Assembly (NCBI RefSeq): GCF_002091955.1
Contig: NZ_MKKY01000079.1
Coordinates: forward strand, 62,001-126,000
Direction of reading: 5' to 3'
DNA length: 64,000 bases
DNA from: Rhodococcus sp. 1168
GTDB taxonomy: Bacteria; Actinomycetota; Actinomycetes; Mycobacteriales; Mycobacteriaceae
The notes beneath the pieces are model-generated. The model was given only the letters and a program-made list of their open reading frames with translations. It searched no databases and was not told the DNA's origin. Below, piece after piece: positions 8,366 to 17,208 of the stretch. Every line of letters begins with the position of its first letter. Within the stretch, counting starts at the first letter, position 1. The position numbers were made by a program, and so were the translations under genes.

Positions 8366-10066
8366 ATGCACGAGTTGGGGGACTTTCGCAGCGCAGACGC
8401 ACTCTCCGATCAGGAGATCGTGTCCGGCATCAGCGCCATCACCCACGCCGAAAACAACTTCGCTGCAAAGAAATACGCGCTCCTCGCCGAATTCTCCCGA
8501 CGCGGACTCAACGTCACCCTCAAATACTCGACGCCGACGCGGTGGCTCGCGTCCGGAACCCGCGTCGCCGACGGAAACGCCGCCCGACAATTCGACACCG
8601 CCAACTGGCTCACCCACTGGCCCGCAGCATCGAAGGCCCTCGCGGACGGTGACATCCACGTCGCGCACGTCAGAGAAATCTACGACGGCTACACCCACAT
8701 CCGCACCGCCGATCCGACGCTCGGCAGCACCCGAATCGCCGACATCGTCGACGACCTACTCGGCGTCGCATTCGACGCGACCGCAGCGAAGGTACAGAAG
8801 CGGGCCCACGAACTCGCCCACGCCGTCGCCCAGGACGCCCGCGCCCGCTACGACGAAGCCCAGCGCGAACGCCAACGACGCGAGTACGAACGCCGAAAGC
8901 AGGAAAAGCTCGGTGACACAGTCGAACCCGAAGACAAATACGAAGAGAAGGTGGGTGCCGACGGTGTGCCCGAGGGGCCGCCTCCGCTACCTGCATCGGA
9001 GAACCCAGCACTCAATAGGTTCGACCTCTACCTCCAATCCGACGGGCGCACCTCCCTGAGAGGGGACGTCGACAAGATCCTCGCCGAAAAGCTGCGGGCG
9101 GTCCTGTCACCGCTGTCGAAGCCGCAACCCAAGCCCGACGCCACCCCTGACACCCGGAGTCCATCGAAACGCCAGGCCGACGCGCTCTCCGCCCTACTCG
9201 ACGCACACCTCACCGGAGACACCCCCGGGCACGGTGCATCGAGGCCGCAGGTGAACGTCACCGTCCACCTGCGGGACCTCCTCACCCCCGAAGCGCAAGC
9301 AAGAATGGGTGGGAATGCTGCGGCCGTTTCCGATGAGGCGGATACCGACAGAACGGGTTCCAACGGCCCCGGCGCCGACAGCCCAGGCGCCAATTCCTCC
9401 GGTCCCGACAGCCCAGGTTCCAATGCCCTAGGTCCCAACAGCCCAGGTTCCAACGGTCTAGGTGCCAATGCCCTAGGTCCCAACAGCCCAGGTTCCAACG
9501 GTCTAGGTGCCAATGCCTTGGGTCCGGACCGCCCAGGTACCGACTGCCCAGGCGCCAGTGCCTCCGGTCCCGACGACGCAGCAGCAGACCACGCAGGTTT
9601 CAACAGCGCAGCAGGGCCGACGGCCGACAGCCCTGACTGGCCTTTCCGCCTCGAGTGGACCGGACCCATCAGCAAAAACCTCGCCGAACTCCTGAGCTGC
9701 GACGCCGACCTGACCCCGATCATCATCGACCACAACGGGATTCCGCTAGCGATGGGCAGGAGAGTCCGCCTCGGCACAAGCCCCCAACGCACCGCCGTCA
9801 TCCTCCGGGACCGCTGCTGCGTGATGTGCGGGCGCCCCGCCGACTGGTGCCTGCTCCACCACGTCGTCTTCTGGCGGAACGGCGGCCCCACCGACGTGAA
9901 CAACCTCGCCCTCGTCTGCAGCGAATGCCACCGCGCCATCCACAACGACGGATGGGAAGTCGCATTCGGCGACGACGGCCACCCCGTCGTCATCCCGCCA
10001 GCCACCGTCGACCCACACCGAAAACCAAGACCCAGCTACCATCGAAGACGAAAACCGGCCATATAG
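8366..10066 (+). CDS. DUF222 and HNH endonuclease domain protein (13E12 repeat family)
   Basis: The 566-aa protein has an N-terminal DUF222 domain (about residues 5-300) and a C-terminal HNH domain with CVMCGRPADWC, LHHVVFWRNGGPT, NNLALVCSECH and AIHNDGW. The zinc-binding Cys pairs and HH-N-H residues appear intact. Such proteins are abundant and multicopy in mycobacteria and rhodococci; their biological role is not settled, and nuclease activity is inferred from the fold. Between the domains lies a Gly/Pro/Asn/Ser pentapeptide repeat tract (about residues 330-410). I chose the ATG at 8366 over an upstream alternative start because the homologous part begins MHELGDF. Confidence 0.85.
   Translation: MHELGDFRSADALSDQEIVSGISAITHAENNFAAKKYALLAEFSRRGLNVTLKYSTPTRWLASGTRVADGNAARQFDTANWLTHWPAASKALADGDIHVAHVREIYDGYTHIRTADPTLGSTRIADIVDDLLGVAFDATAAKVQKRAHELAHAVAQDARARYDEAQRERQRREYERRKQEKLGDTVEPEDKYEEKVGADGVPEGPPPLPASENPALNRFDLYLQSDGRTSLRGDVDKILAEKLRAVLSPLSKPQPKPDATPDTRSPSKRQADALSALLDAHLTGDTPGHGASRPQVNVTVHLRDLLTPEAQARMGGNAAAVSDEADTDRTGSNGPGADSPGANSSGPDSPGSNALGPNSPGSNGLGANALGPNSPGSNGLGANALGPDRPGTDCPGASASGPDDAAADHAGFNSAAGPTADSPDWPFRLEWTGPISKNLAELLSCDADLTPIIIDHNGIPLAMGRRVRLGTSPQRTAVILRDRCCVMCGRPADWCLLHHVVFWRNGGPTDVNNLALVCSECHRAIHNDGWEVAFGDDGHPVVIPPATVDPHRKPRPSYHRRRKPAI
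9421..9540 (+). repeat. 45-bp tandem repeat inside the DUF222-HNH gene
   Basis: Positions 9421-9465 and 9466-9510 are identical 45-base copies; 9511-9540 starts a third, degenerate copy. Each encodes three pentapeptides of the form G-[PSA]-[ND]-x-[PL]. The surrounding 9350-9600 holds older, diverged copies. The length is a multiple of three, so copy-number change would keep the frame. Confidence 0.9.
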
Positions 10067-10209
10067 AACAACATTGACCTCAGCGCTGGGTCTGCGCCGC
10101 CACCCAGCCACAATATATCGACGCCAGGAGATGCTGCGCCCCAACCCATTCAGAGCCAGAATAGGGAGAAGCACGAAAAACAAGACCATAGCTACCCGGG
10201 CAGCAACCG

Positions 10210-10521
10210 TCAGATCGAGCCGGCCTGCTCGATGACCAAGATCCGTGCCTCCCCGACCGGCACCGCCTTGTGCTCGTCACCGACTCCGGCCACGCACATC
10301 GTTCCAGGGACGAGCCTTTCGACGTGTTCGCCCGCCGAGTCCCGATAGTGCATGTCCACGACGCCGTCGACGACGACGAACACTTCGGTGCCATCGTTGA
10401 CGTGCCAGACGTAAGCACTGTCGGTCCAATGCAGTCGGACAGTGGCGTTGTCTACGGACGCGAGCAGTTGCGCGCCCCAAGCTTGTTCTGCGGTGAAGTC
10501 CCCTGCCGTCACGAATCGCAT
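10210..10521 (-). CDS. Small single-domain cupin protein
   Basis: The 103-aa protein is one beta-barrel cupin: WTDSAYVWHVNDGTEVFVVVDGVVDMHY fits motif 1, with H40-like and E45-like metal ligands, and MCVAGVGDEHKAVPVG supplies the motif 2 His. The ATG follows GGAGGGA. Cupins this short bind a metal and act as isomerases, dioxygenases or sugar-binding proteins; the exact role cannot be told. It is divergent from the MFS transporter gene, with a 158-base gap that holds inverted repeats. Confidence 0.75.
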   Translation of the reverse strand: MRFVTAGDFTAEQAWGAQLLASVDNATVRLHWTDSAYVWHVNDGTEVFVVVDGVVDMHYRDSAGEHVERLVPGTMCVAGVGDEHKAVPVGEARILVIEQAGSI

Positions 10522-10600
10522 CTATTCGTCCCTCCATATGTGTCGAAGTCGGTGACCGGACGCTACCGCCTCGCGCATGGCGCAGCTCACAGTCCCCTCA

Positions 10601-10626
10601 GTTGTACGCAACATAGTTGTGAACTA
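10601..10626. promoter_or_regulatory. Inverted repeats in cupin/MFS divergent promoter
   Basis: GTTG-TACG-CAAC (10601-10612) and the perfect TAGTT-GTG-AACTA (10614-10626) lie side by side, about 55 bases before the MFS start. They look like operator half-sites for a TetR- or MarR-type regulator that is not encoded next door. Confidence 0.4.
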
Positions 10627-10679
10627 CTATTTTCCGGGTGCAACGACATCGCGCCGCCTGCACAAACATGAGGAGACCT

Positions 10680-12152
10680 ATGAGCACCACCGAAAAGCAG
10701 GCCAGTCCAGTGTTGATCCCGGCGCTCGCCATCACCGTGATGGTCGTCGCGCTGCTCCAAACAGTGGTCATCCCGGTACTGGCAGACATCGGCAAAGCAT
10801 TGAACGCATCCTCCTCAGCGGTCGGCTGGACGGTGACCGCGAATCTGCTGGCCGCCGCGGTCCTGACCCCGATACTCGGACGGCTCGGTGATGTCCGCGG
10901 CCGACGCCCAGTACTCCTCGGCATCCTCCTAGTCGTCGCGGCGGGTTCGCTGCTCGCGGCGCTGACTACCTCGCTTCCGCTGCTGATCCTCGCTCGGATT
11001 CTGCAGGGCGCGTCGTTCGGCCTCTTCCCTCTCGCTATCGGGGTGCTGCGTGACGAATTACCCGCGCAGCGGCTCACCGGCGCGATGGCCGTGGTCAGCG
11101 GCACACTCGGCATCGGAGGCGGCATCGGGTTGGTGCTCACCGGGCTACTGACTCGCGACGGAGGCGACTACCACCGCATCTTCTGGCTCTCCCTCGCCGT
11201 CACCTTGGTGTCTTTGGTGCTGGCAGCGGTTACGGTCCCCAAGCACGGCCCAGCAGGCGGCGGCAAAATCGACTGGCTCGGCGGCGGAGTGCTCGGCGCC
11301 GGATTGGTGCTACTGCTGCTCCCGCTCTCGCAAGGCCATGAGTGGGGCTGGGCCTCGCCCGCCACCATCGGCTGCCTCGTCGCATCGGTGATCGTCTTCG
11401 CGCTCTGGATTGTCATCGAACGCCGGGTCGACGAGCCGCTCGTGCTGCCATCGCTCCTGGCCAACCGCCCGTTCATGATCACCAACGCCGCAGGACTCCT
11501 CATCGGCGTCGCGATGTTCGTCTCGTTCCTCGGCGTCTCCGGGTTCGTGCAGGCTCCGTCGGAGGTCGGTTACGGCTTCTCGGCCAGCGTCCTCGCCGCC
11601 AGCAGCGTCTACCTCCTGCCCGGCGCGTTGGCCGGGGTGGTCGTCGCGCCGATCGGCGGACGCCTCGTGCACCGTTTCGGTGGCCGTTTCACCTTGATCC
11701 TCGCCTCCCTGGTCGGCGCTGTCGGCTTCACGTTCATCGCCGTTCTCCACACCGCCAGCTGGCAGCTCATCCTCGGAGTGCTGTTCATCAACAGTGCAGT
11801 CAGCCTCGGCTACGCAGCGATGCCCGCGCTCATCGTCGACGAGGTCCGCCCCGACCAGACCGGCGTTGCGAACAGCGTCAACTCCATCGCCCGCTCGGTC
11901 GGCAGTTCGCTGGCCAGCGCGGTGGTCATTACCCTCCTCAGCAGTCAGCTGCTCCCCATCGGGCTGCCGAAGGAGTCCTCGTACGTCATCGCCTTCGTCA
12001 TCGGCGCCGTCGGCCTCACCCTGAGCGCCGTCATCGTCGCCGTCGGCCTGCCTCGCCCGGGTTCACGCGTCGACACCCGGACCGCCCTGGAGATCGAACA
12101 GGAACGGGCGACTTCCCTCGCCGCGGAATGGTCGACGGTCAACGGACGTTGA
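10680..12152 (+). CDS. MFS drug/metabolite exporter, EmrB/DHA2-like, 14 helices predicted
   Basis: The 490-aa membrane protein carries the MFS motif A loop GRLGDVRGRRPVLL between helices 2 and 3, the RILQGASFG helix-4 motif and a motif-C-like SGTLGIGGGIGLVLTG in helix 5, which marks H+-coupled antiporters. Its length and the extra central helices fit the DHA2 group of multidrug exporters. The ATG at 10680 follows AGGAG by five bases; an open frame 14 codons upstream has no ribosome site. It is followed by a DJ-1 family gene 37 bases downstream, so the two are probably one transcript responding to a toxic compound. Confidence 0.85.
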   Translation: MSTTEKQASPVLIPALAITVMVVALLQTVVIPVLADIGKALNASSSAVGWTVTANLLAAAVLTPILGRLGDVRGRRPVLLGILLVVAAGSLLAALTTSLPLLILARILQGASFGLFPLAIGVLRDELPAQRLTGAMAVVSGTLGIGGGIGLVLTGLLTRDGGDYHRIFWLSLAVTLVSLVLAAVTVPKHGPAGGGKIDWLGGGVLGAGLVLLLLPLSQGHEWGWASPATIGCLVASVIVFALWIVIERRVDEPLVLPSLLANRPFMITNAAGLLIGVAMFVSFLGVSGFVQAPSEVGYGFSASVLAASSVYLLPGALAGVVVAPIGGRLVHRFGGRFTLILASLVGAVGFTFIAVLHTASWQLILGVLFINSAVSLGYAAMPALIVDEVRPDQTGVANSVNSIARSVGSSLASAVVITLLSSQLLPIGLPKESSYVIAFVIGAVGLTLSAVIVAVGLPRPGSRVDTRTALEIEQERATSLAAEWSTVNGR

Positions 12153-12189
12153 AGGCAACATCAAGCCAACCAAGAACGGAAGTACAACC

Positions 12190-12891
12190 ATGACCTCAGT
12201 ACTGATCGTCGTCACCGGCTCGGACCACTGGACCCTCAACGACGGAACCCTCCATCCGACCGGATTCTGGGCTGAGGAACTGCTGAGCCCGCTGTCCGTA
12301 TTCGAAGACGCCGGCATCCCCTTCGCCATTGCCACTCCCGGCGGAGTCCGCCCGACGGTCGACGAAACCAGCCTCGCCCCCGAATCGACCGGTGGCGCAG
12401 ACGAATCCGCTCGCCAGCGTGCCGCACTGGATGCACTCGACGACCAGCTCGCAGCACCGCTGAAGCTCGAAGACGTCTCACCCGATGACTATGCAGCCAT
12501 CTACATCCCGGGTGGGCACGGCCCGATGGAAGACCTCGCAGTCTCCCCGGTTCTGGGCAAGCTGCTCATCACGATGCTCGACACCGGAAAGATCATCGGC
12601 TCGGTCTGCCACGGCCCCGCTGCCCTGCTCTCCGCGACGAAGCCCGACGGCGAATGGGCATTCGCCGGGCGCGTGATGTCCGGGTTCACCAACGACGAAG
12701 AGCGCCAGGCCGGTTTGGCCGACAAGGCACCGTGGCTGCTCGAGGACCGACTCCGCGCCGCTGGCGCCGATCTGAAGGTCGGGCCCGCGTGGGGACCGTT
12801 CTCCGTCGTCGACGGCACCGTCGTCACCGGCCAGAACCCGCAGTCGAGCACCGAAGTTGCCGAGAAGATCGTCGCGCAACTCCAGAAGTAA
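12190..12891 (+). CDS. DJ-1/PfpI family protein, Hsp31-like (putative glyoxalase/deglycase or chaperone)
   Basis: The 233-aa protein has the family's nucleophile elbow GSVCHGPAAL with Cys140, preceded by YIPGGHGPMED, and GFWAEE near residue 27 could supply the acidic partner. The length and the CHG-P motif fit the Hsp31/GATase1-like group, members of which detoxify methylglyoxal or protect proteins from aldehydes. The start ATG follows CGGAAG. It lies downstream of the MFS exporter and is followed by a strong hairpin terminator. Confidence 0.85.
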   Translation: MTSVLIVVTGSDHWTLNDGTLHPTGFWAEELLSPLSVFEDAGIPFAIATPGGVRPTVDETSLAPESTGGADESARQRAALDALDDQLAAPLKLEDVSPDDYAAIYIPGGHGPMEDLAVSPVLGKLLITMLDTGKIIGSVCHGPAALLSATKPDGEWAFAGRVMSGFTNDEERQAGLADKAPWLLEDRLRAAGADLKVGPAWGPFSVVDGTVVTGQNPQSSTEVAEKIVAQLQK

Positions 12892-12901
12892 CGCACCGTG
12901 C

Positions 12902-12931
12902 AGGAACGGAGCCCGAAAGGGCTCCGTTCCT
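12902..12931 (+). terminator. Rho-independent-type hairpin after the MFS/DJ-1 genes
   Basis: A perfect 13-bp stem (AGGAACGGAGCCC / GGGCTCCGTTCCT) closes on a GAAA tetraloop, ten bases after the DJ-1 stop. A U-run is lacking, as is common in actinobacteria. Confidence 0.85.
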
Positions 12932-13003
12932 GTGTGCAACCATGGGTGAAGAACATCCTGGTGATCGCGGAAGATCTCGTCTCCGGTTCCCACGTCGGGT
13001 GAA

Positions 13004-13987
13004 TCAGAACTGAAATACGATCCGGCCGACGGTCTTTCCCTCGCCGAGGCGTCCAATCCCGTCTGCGACGTCAGCAAAGGGCAGCCGCTCACTGATCATC
13101 GGTTTGATAGCACCAGAATCTGCAAGTCTGGTCAGCTCGGCATGACACTCGTGCATCGCTTGCTGGTTGTACTGCTTGTACAACCCCCAATGCAGCCCAA
13201 TTATCGAGTAGTTTTTGATCAGAGCATGATTGAGCCCGGGGGTTTGGATAGTGCCGCCGGCGAACCCGATAATGAGGATACGTCCTTCGAACGCAATGCA
13301 TTTCGTGGACTTCATGTACGACTCGCCCCCGACGGGGTCGTAGACGACGTCGGCACCGCGGCCGTCGGTGAACTCTTTGACGAGTGGGACGAAGTCCTCA
13401 CTCCGTCGATCGATCACCAGATCCGCTCCAAGTTGGCGACAGTATTCCGCCTTGTCTCGACCGCCGACGACACCGATCACTTTGGCACCTGCCGCTTTTC
13501 CCAGCTGTACTGCGGTACTTCCCACGCCACCCGCAGCGGCGTGCACCAGTAGCGTCTCACCGGGCTGCAGTTGGGTGCGCCGATGCAGAGCGAACCAACT
13601 TGTCTGGTAGCCGATAGTCAACGCAGATGCTTCAGCATCGTCCAATGACGTGGGGGCGGCAAACGCATTCTCTTCGTCCAGTACGGACAACTCGGCAAAG
13701 CCACCGATAGGCAAGGTCGGGGTGCCGATCACTCGGTCACCGACTGCAAACCTGGTGACGCCGTCTCCGACCGCGACGACCCTGCCGCAGAGTTCGACAC
13801 CGGGGGTGAAGGGCAACGTCGGCTTGACTTGGTATTCGCCTCGGCACAACAACACATCGGGAAAATTGGCCGGTGCAGCGAGTACTTGTACGAGAAGCTG
13901 CCCTGCTCCTGGCACTGGATCGGGCACCTCCTCGATAACGAGAACTTCTCGTGGCTCGCCGAGTTTGTTTATGCGCCATGCTTTCAT
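13004..13987 (-). CDS. NADPH:quinone oxidoreductase family protein
   Basis: The 327-aa medium-chain dehydrogenase has a GroES-like N-terminus (GAGQLLVQVLAAPANFPDVLLCRGEYQ), the nucleotide loop AAGGVGSTAVQLGKAAGA near residue 150 and DPVGG further on. There is no catalytic-zinc GHE motif, so it is the quinone-reductase or enoyl-reductase type. The start ATG has AGGAG upstream. It lies 24 bases downstream of the MHS transporter on the same strand. The pair is divergent from the acyl-CoA ligase operon, which suggests a step in breakdown of the imported acid, for example reduction of an unsaturated acyl or keto intermediate. Confidence 0.82.
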   Translation of the reverse strand: MKAWRINKLGEPREVLVIEEVPDPVPGAGQLLVQVLAAPANFPDVLLCRGEYQVKPTLPFTPGVELCGRVVAVGDGVTRFAVGDRVIGTPTLPIGGFAELSVLDEENAFAAPTSLDDAEASALTIGYQTSWFALHRRTQLQPGETLLVHAAAGGVGSTAVQLGKAAGAKVIGVVGGRDKAEYCRQLGADLVIDRRSEDFVPLVKEFTDGRGADVVYDPVGGESYMKSTKCIAFEGRILIIGFAGGTIQTPGLNHALIKNYSIIGLHWGLYKQYNQQAMHECHAELTRLADSGAIKPMISERLPFADVADGIGRLGEGKTVGRIVFQF

Positions 13988-14011
13988 GATGCTTCTCCTG
14001 GTTTCGTTTGT

Positions 14012-15328
14012 TCAGTTTGCTTGCAGGTCGGCACGGGAGGTATGACCGTGCCGAATAGTCGAGAGGGCGATCAGTCCGACGATCGCAAGGGCAATGACGA
14101 AGTACGCCGGGGATTGCACGTTGCCGGTGTATTCGACGAGCCAGACAGCAACGAATGGCGCTGTGCCACCGGCGATGATGACACCGAAGTTCCAGCCAAG
14201 AGCAACTCCGGTGTAGCGGGATTCCTTCTCGAAGAGTTGAGGAAGGACCGTGTATGCACCCACCTGCGCTGCAACGGTGTTCAGCATGATCACCACGTAG
14301 GCAAGGGTGGCGACGAGCAAACTGGATTGCATGATGCTCATCATCGGGTAGGTCAGCACGATGTATCCGACGAAGCCGATGGTCATCAGTCGCACCAACC
14401 CGATTTTGTCGCCGAGCATTCCCCCCAGCGGCATGCATACTGCCGAGATGCCGATGGCTATCGTCGCTACCCAGTACACCGGGGTGGCGTCGTATCCGAG
14501 CTGCTTTGCCAGATGGATGGTCATGTACGTCAGACCGATGTACGCAGTGCCGTTGACTGCGGCACTGATGGCCACCGCTTGGGCGAGCGCCCTCGGCTGA
14601 CGTCGGAAGATCGCACCGGCCGGTGAATGGATAGCCTTGTCGGTTTCGGCAGAATCGTACGTTTCTTCTACTCGCGTGCGCGCCCAGAGGCAGAACAGCG
14701 TGAGTGGAAGTGCCAGCAGGAACGGGATCCTCCATCCCCACGATTCCATCTGACTATCGCTCGTCAGGGCAGAAACAACGCCTGCCACTGCGGCGGCCAG
14801 GGCGAAACCACCTGTCGCACCCAGCGGTGTGAAAGAGCCATAGGTGGCTTTTCGGTTCGCCGGCGCCGATTCGGCAATGAACGTCGCGGACCCGCCGACT
14901 TCTCCACCAGCGGAGAACCCCTGCACTACACGCACCACAACGAGAAGGACCGCGGCCCAGATTCCGATGAGGGACGGTGTGGGGAGTAGCCCCATCGCCG
15001 TGCTTCCCGCGCCCATGCAGATCAGTGTTGCCATCAGGGCTTTCTTGCGCCCGTATCGGTCTCCTATGTGACCGAACACCAGGCCTCCGAGGGGCCGGAC
15101 GAGGTAGGCGGTACCGAAAACCGCCAGAGCAGACAGCAACGAGGTGACGGGTCGATCGCTCGGGAAGAATAGCGGCCCGATGATCACTGCCATGTAGCCG
15201 TAGAGGCTGAAGTCGTAGTACTCAATCAGCGTCCCCACGCCGCCTGCGATGGCTGCTCTGCGTGCTTTCGTCGCTTTTTCTGCCGACTGGACCACCGGTT
15301 GGATGGTCGTGGTTTGTTCTTCGAACAT
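14012..15328 (-). CDS. MFS metabolite:H+ symporter (MHS family)
   Basis: The 438-aa, twelve-helix protein begins with the MHS hallmark IEYYDFSLYGYMAVI, followed by PLGGLVFGHIGDRYGRKKAL and the helix-4 motif RVVQGFSAGGEVGGSATFI. These are characteristic of ProP/KgtP/ShiA-type importers of organic acids and zwitterions. The ATG follows AGGAG by seven bases. It leads an operon with the quinone oxidoreductase and shares its promoter region with the acyl-CoA ligase. It probably imports the acid that the ligase activates. Confidence 0.88.
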   Translation of the reverse strand: MFEEQTTTIQPVVQSAEKATKARRAAIAGGVGTLIEYYDFSLYGYMAVIIGPLFFPSDRPVTSLLSALAVFGTAYLVRPLGGLVFGHIGDRYGRKKALMATLICMGAGSTAMGLLPTPSLIGIWAAVLLVVVRVVQGFSAGGEVGGSATFIAESAPANRKATYGSFTPLGATGGFALAAAVAGVVSALTSDSQMESWGWRIPFLLALPLTLFCLWARTRVEETYDSAETDKAIHSPAGAIFRRQPRALAQAVAISAAVNGTAYIGLTYMTIHLAKQLGYDATPVYWVATIAIGISAVCMPLGGMLGDKIGLVRLMTIGFVGYIVLTYPMMSIMQSSLLVATLAYVVIMLNTVAAQVGAYTVLPQLFEKESRYTGVALGWNFGVIIAGGTAPFVAVWLVEYTGNVQSPAYFVIALAIVGLIALSTIRHGHTSRADLQAN

Positions 15329-15380
15329 TTACAACTCCTCGAGCGGGCATGTGGGCAAGATCATCCAGAATGATGTGTTC

Positions 15381-15398
15381 CGAACGATCGTTTGTCAA
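15381..15398. promoter_or_regulatory. Operator copy 1 for the MHS/acyl-CoA ligase divergent promoters
   Basis: CGAACGATCGTTTGTCAA is, on the minus strand, TTGACAAACGATCGTTCG, matching copy 2 at 15464-15481 at 17 of 18 bases. It contains a possible -35 (TTGACA) for the MHS transporter gene. The TetR encoded at 17201 is the obvious candidate ligand. Confidence 0.7.
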
Positions 15399-15463
15399 TC
15401 TTGCTGCGGACATTTCTTCGAAATAGTCATCTTTTGCTTGGCCTAGCCTCTACTGCCAATTTT

Positions 15464-15481
15464 TTGACAAACGAACGTTCG
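15464..15481. promoter_or_regulatory. Operator copy 2 for the MHS/acyl-CoA ligase divergent promoters
   Basis: TTGACAAACGAACGTTCG holds a palindromic CGAACGTTCG core, as in many TetR family operators, and a TTGACA that could be the -35 of the ligase gene. It is the inverted twin of the site 83 bases away. Confidence 0.7.
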
Positions 15482-15543
15482 AGTGGCAATCTCGGTGGGT
15501 CAACAGTCCTGCGCACGCAGTCAAGGCAGAGAAAGGCGATCGA

Positions 15544-17208
15544 ATGGACATCATCGAGACCCCCTGGGCGATCTACTACCCCAAGGGCGTAACAGCAGAA
15601 TTGACAACACAGTTTCCGACGATGCTGGCAGCGTGGGACCACCAGGTCCACACCCGATCGACCGATCCTGCCGTCCATTATCTGGATGTGACACTGACGT
15701 TCGCGGACCTGGACGACGCCGCGAATGCTCTCGCTTCGGCTCTGCTCGAAAACGGGCTCCGTCGCGGCGACTGTGCGGCGATCTACCTACAGAACGATCC
15801 TCAATGGCTTGTCTCGATGCTGGCCATATGGAAGATCGGGGCGATCCCTACCGCGGTGAACCCGATGCTACTGAGCAAGGAGTTGGCACATCACCTGGCC
15901 GATTCCGAGGCAAAGGTCCTCCTTTGCATGGAAAGCCTGTACGCCGACGTAGTGGCGGAGGTTCGAGATGAACTGCAACTGCACACGGTGATCACCACGC
16001 ACCCCCTCGACATGACCCCTGATGCCGTTCTCTCACCGAAGATGTCCACCGTTATCGGTCGACAGCAGGGCTTCGCGGAGACGCTCGACTGGACATCTCT
16101 GATGAACACCTACCGGGGACAGCGACCACCACCGTTGAACACTCGTGGTGACGATATCGGGATGCTGACGTACACCTCCGGAACGACGGGCCCGTCCAAA
16201 GGTGCGATGAACCTGCACAGCGCCATGGTGCACAGTTCGACAGTATTCAGTCAGTGGTGGGATTTGCATCCGCAACGCGACGTGATCGTCGGCATCGCAC
16301 CCGTATTCCACATCACCGGACTGATCGCCGGATTCGGTGCACACATCGTCAGTGGCGTACCCCTCGTACTTCTGCACAGGTTCGACGCAGAGGAAACGCT
16401 TCGCGCGATCGAAAGGTGGCAAGGCACATTCATGATCGCAGCGAGTACTGCGTTCATTGCGTTGAGCACCAATCCCGCTCTCGCGAGCACAGACATTTCT
16501 TCCTTGACGAAGACACCCTCCGGGGGTGCATCCGTCAGCCAGGCACTCCTCGACCGTGTTCGAGCTTCGACCGGGTGGGTTCTTCGCGGTGCATACGGCA
16601 TGACAGAAACGACGTCACCTACACATCTTGGACCACCCGATGTCGACGCCCCGACAGACCCCGATACCGGCACATTGTCAGTCGGCGTTCCAGTTCCAGG
16701 CGCCCGCGTGCGGATCGTAGACCTCGAAGACGGCCACGACCTGGGCCCTGGTGAGATCGGTGAGATCGTCGTCTCCGGTCCGATGGTCGTACCGGGTTAC
16801 TGGCAGCTTCCCGAGGAGTCTGCCCACGCGATCAGGGACGGTTGGCTACATACCGGCGACATCGGTAAGACAACCGACGACGGGTGGCTCTTCGTCGTCG
16901 ACAGGCTCAAGGACATGATCAACGCAGGCGGCTACAAGATCTTCCCGAGGGATGTCGAGGACGTCCTGTACCAGCACCCTGCGGTGAGGGAGGCGTCGGT
17001 GCGCGGAATTCCCGACGAATACCGAGGTGAGACCGTGCTGGCTACCATCTCCCTCCTACCAGGAACCAAAGCCTCACCCGAGGAGATCATCGAGTTCTGC
17101 CGCGGCCGAATGGCTGCATACAAGTACCCTCGCTCTGTGATAATTCTCGAAGAACTTCCGAAAACTGCAAGCGGAAAAATTCTGCGAAGAGAGCCGCGCC
17201 ATGCCTAG
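15544..17208 (+). CDS. AMP-forming acyl-CoA synthetase (class I adenylate-forming enzyme)
   Basis: The 554-aa enzyme has the full motif set: TYTSGTTGPSKGAMN near residue 207, YGMTETTSPTH near 355, the GWLHTGDIGKTTDDGWLFVVDRLKD region around 435-455, and the C-terminal catalytic lysine in PKTASGKILRRE. It activates a carboxylic acid to acyl-AMP and then acyl-CoA. Length and motifs fit medium-chain, long-chain or aryl acids; the chain length cannot be set by eye. AGAAAGG precedes the ATG. It overlaps the TetR gene by eight bases and is divergent from the MHS importer. Confidence 0.88.
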   Translation: MDIIETPWAIYYPKGVTAELTTQFPTMLAAWDHQVHTRSTDPAVHYLDVTLTFADLDDAANALASALLENGLRRGDCAAIYLQNDPQWLVSMLAIWKIGAIPTAVNPMLLSKELAHHLADSEAKVLLCMESLYADVVAEVRDELQLHTVITTHPLDMTPDAVLSPKMSTVIGRQQGFAETLDWTSLMNTYRGQRPPPLNTRGDDIGMLTYTSGTTGPSKGAMNLHSAMVHSSTVFSQWWDLHPQRDVIVGIAPVFHITGLIAGFGAHIVSGVPLVLLHRFDAEETLRAIERWQGTFMIAASTAFIALSTNPALASTDISSLTKTPSGGASVSQALLDRVRASTGWVLRGAYGMTETTSPTHLGPPDVDAPTDPDTGTLSVGVPVPGARVRIVDLEDGHDLGPGEIGEIVVSGPMVVPGYWQLPEESAHAIRDGWLHTGDIGKTTDDGWLFVVDRLKDMINAGGYKIFPRDVEDVLYQHPAVREASVRGIPDEYRGETVLATISLLPGTKASPEEIIEFCRGRMAAYKYPRSVIILEELPKTASGKILRREPRHA

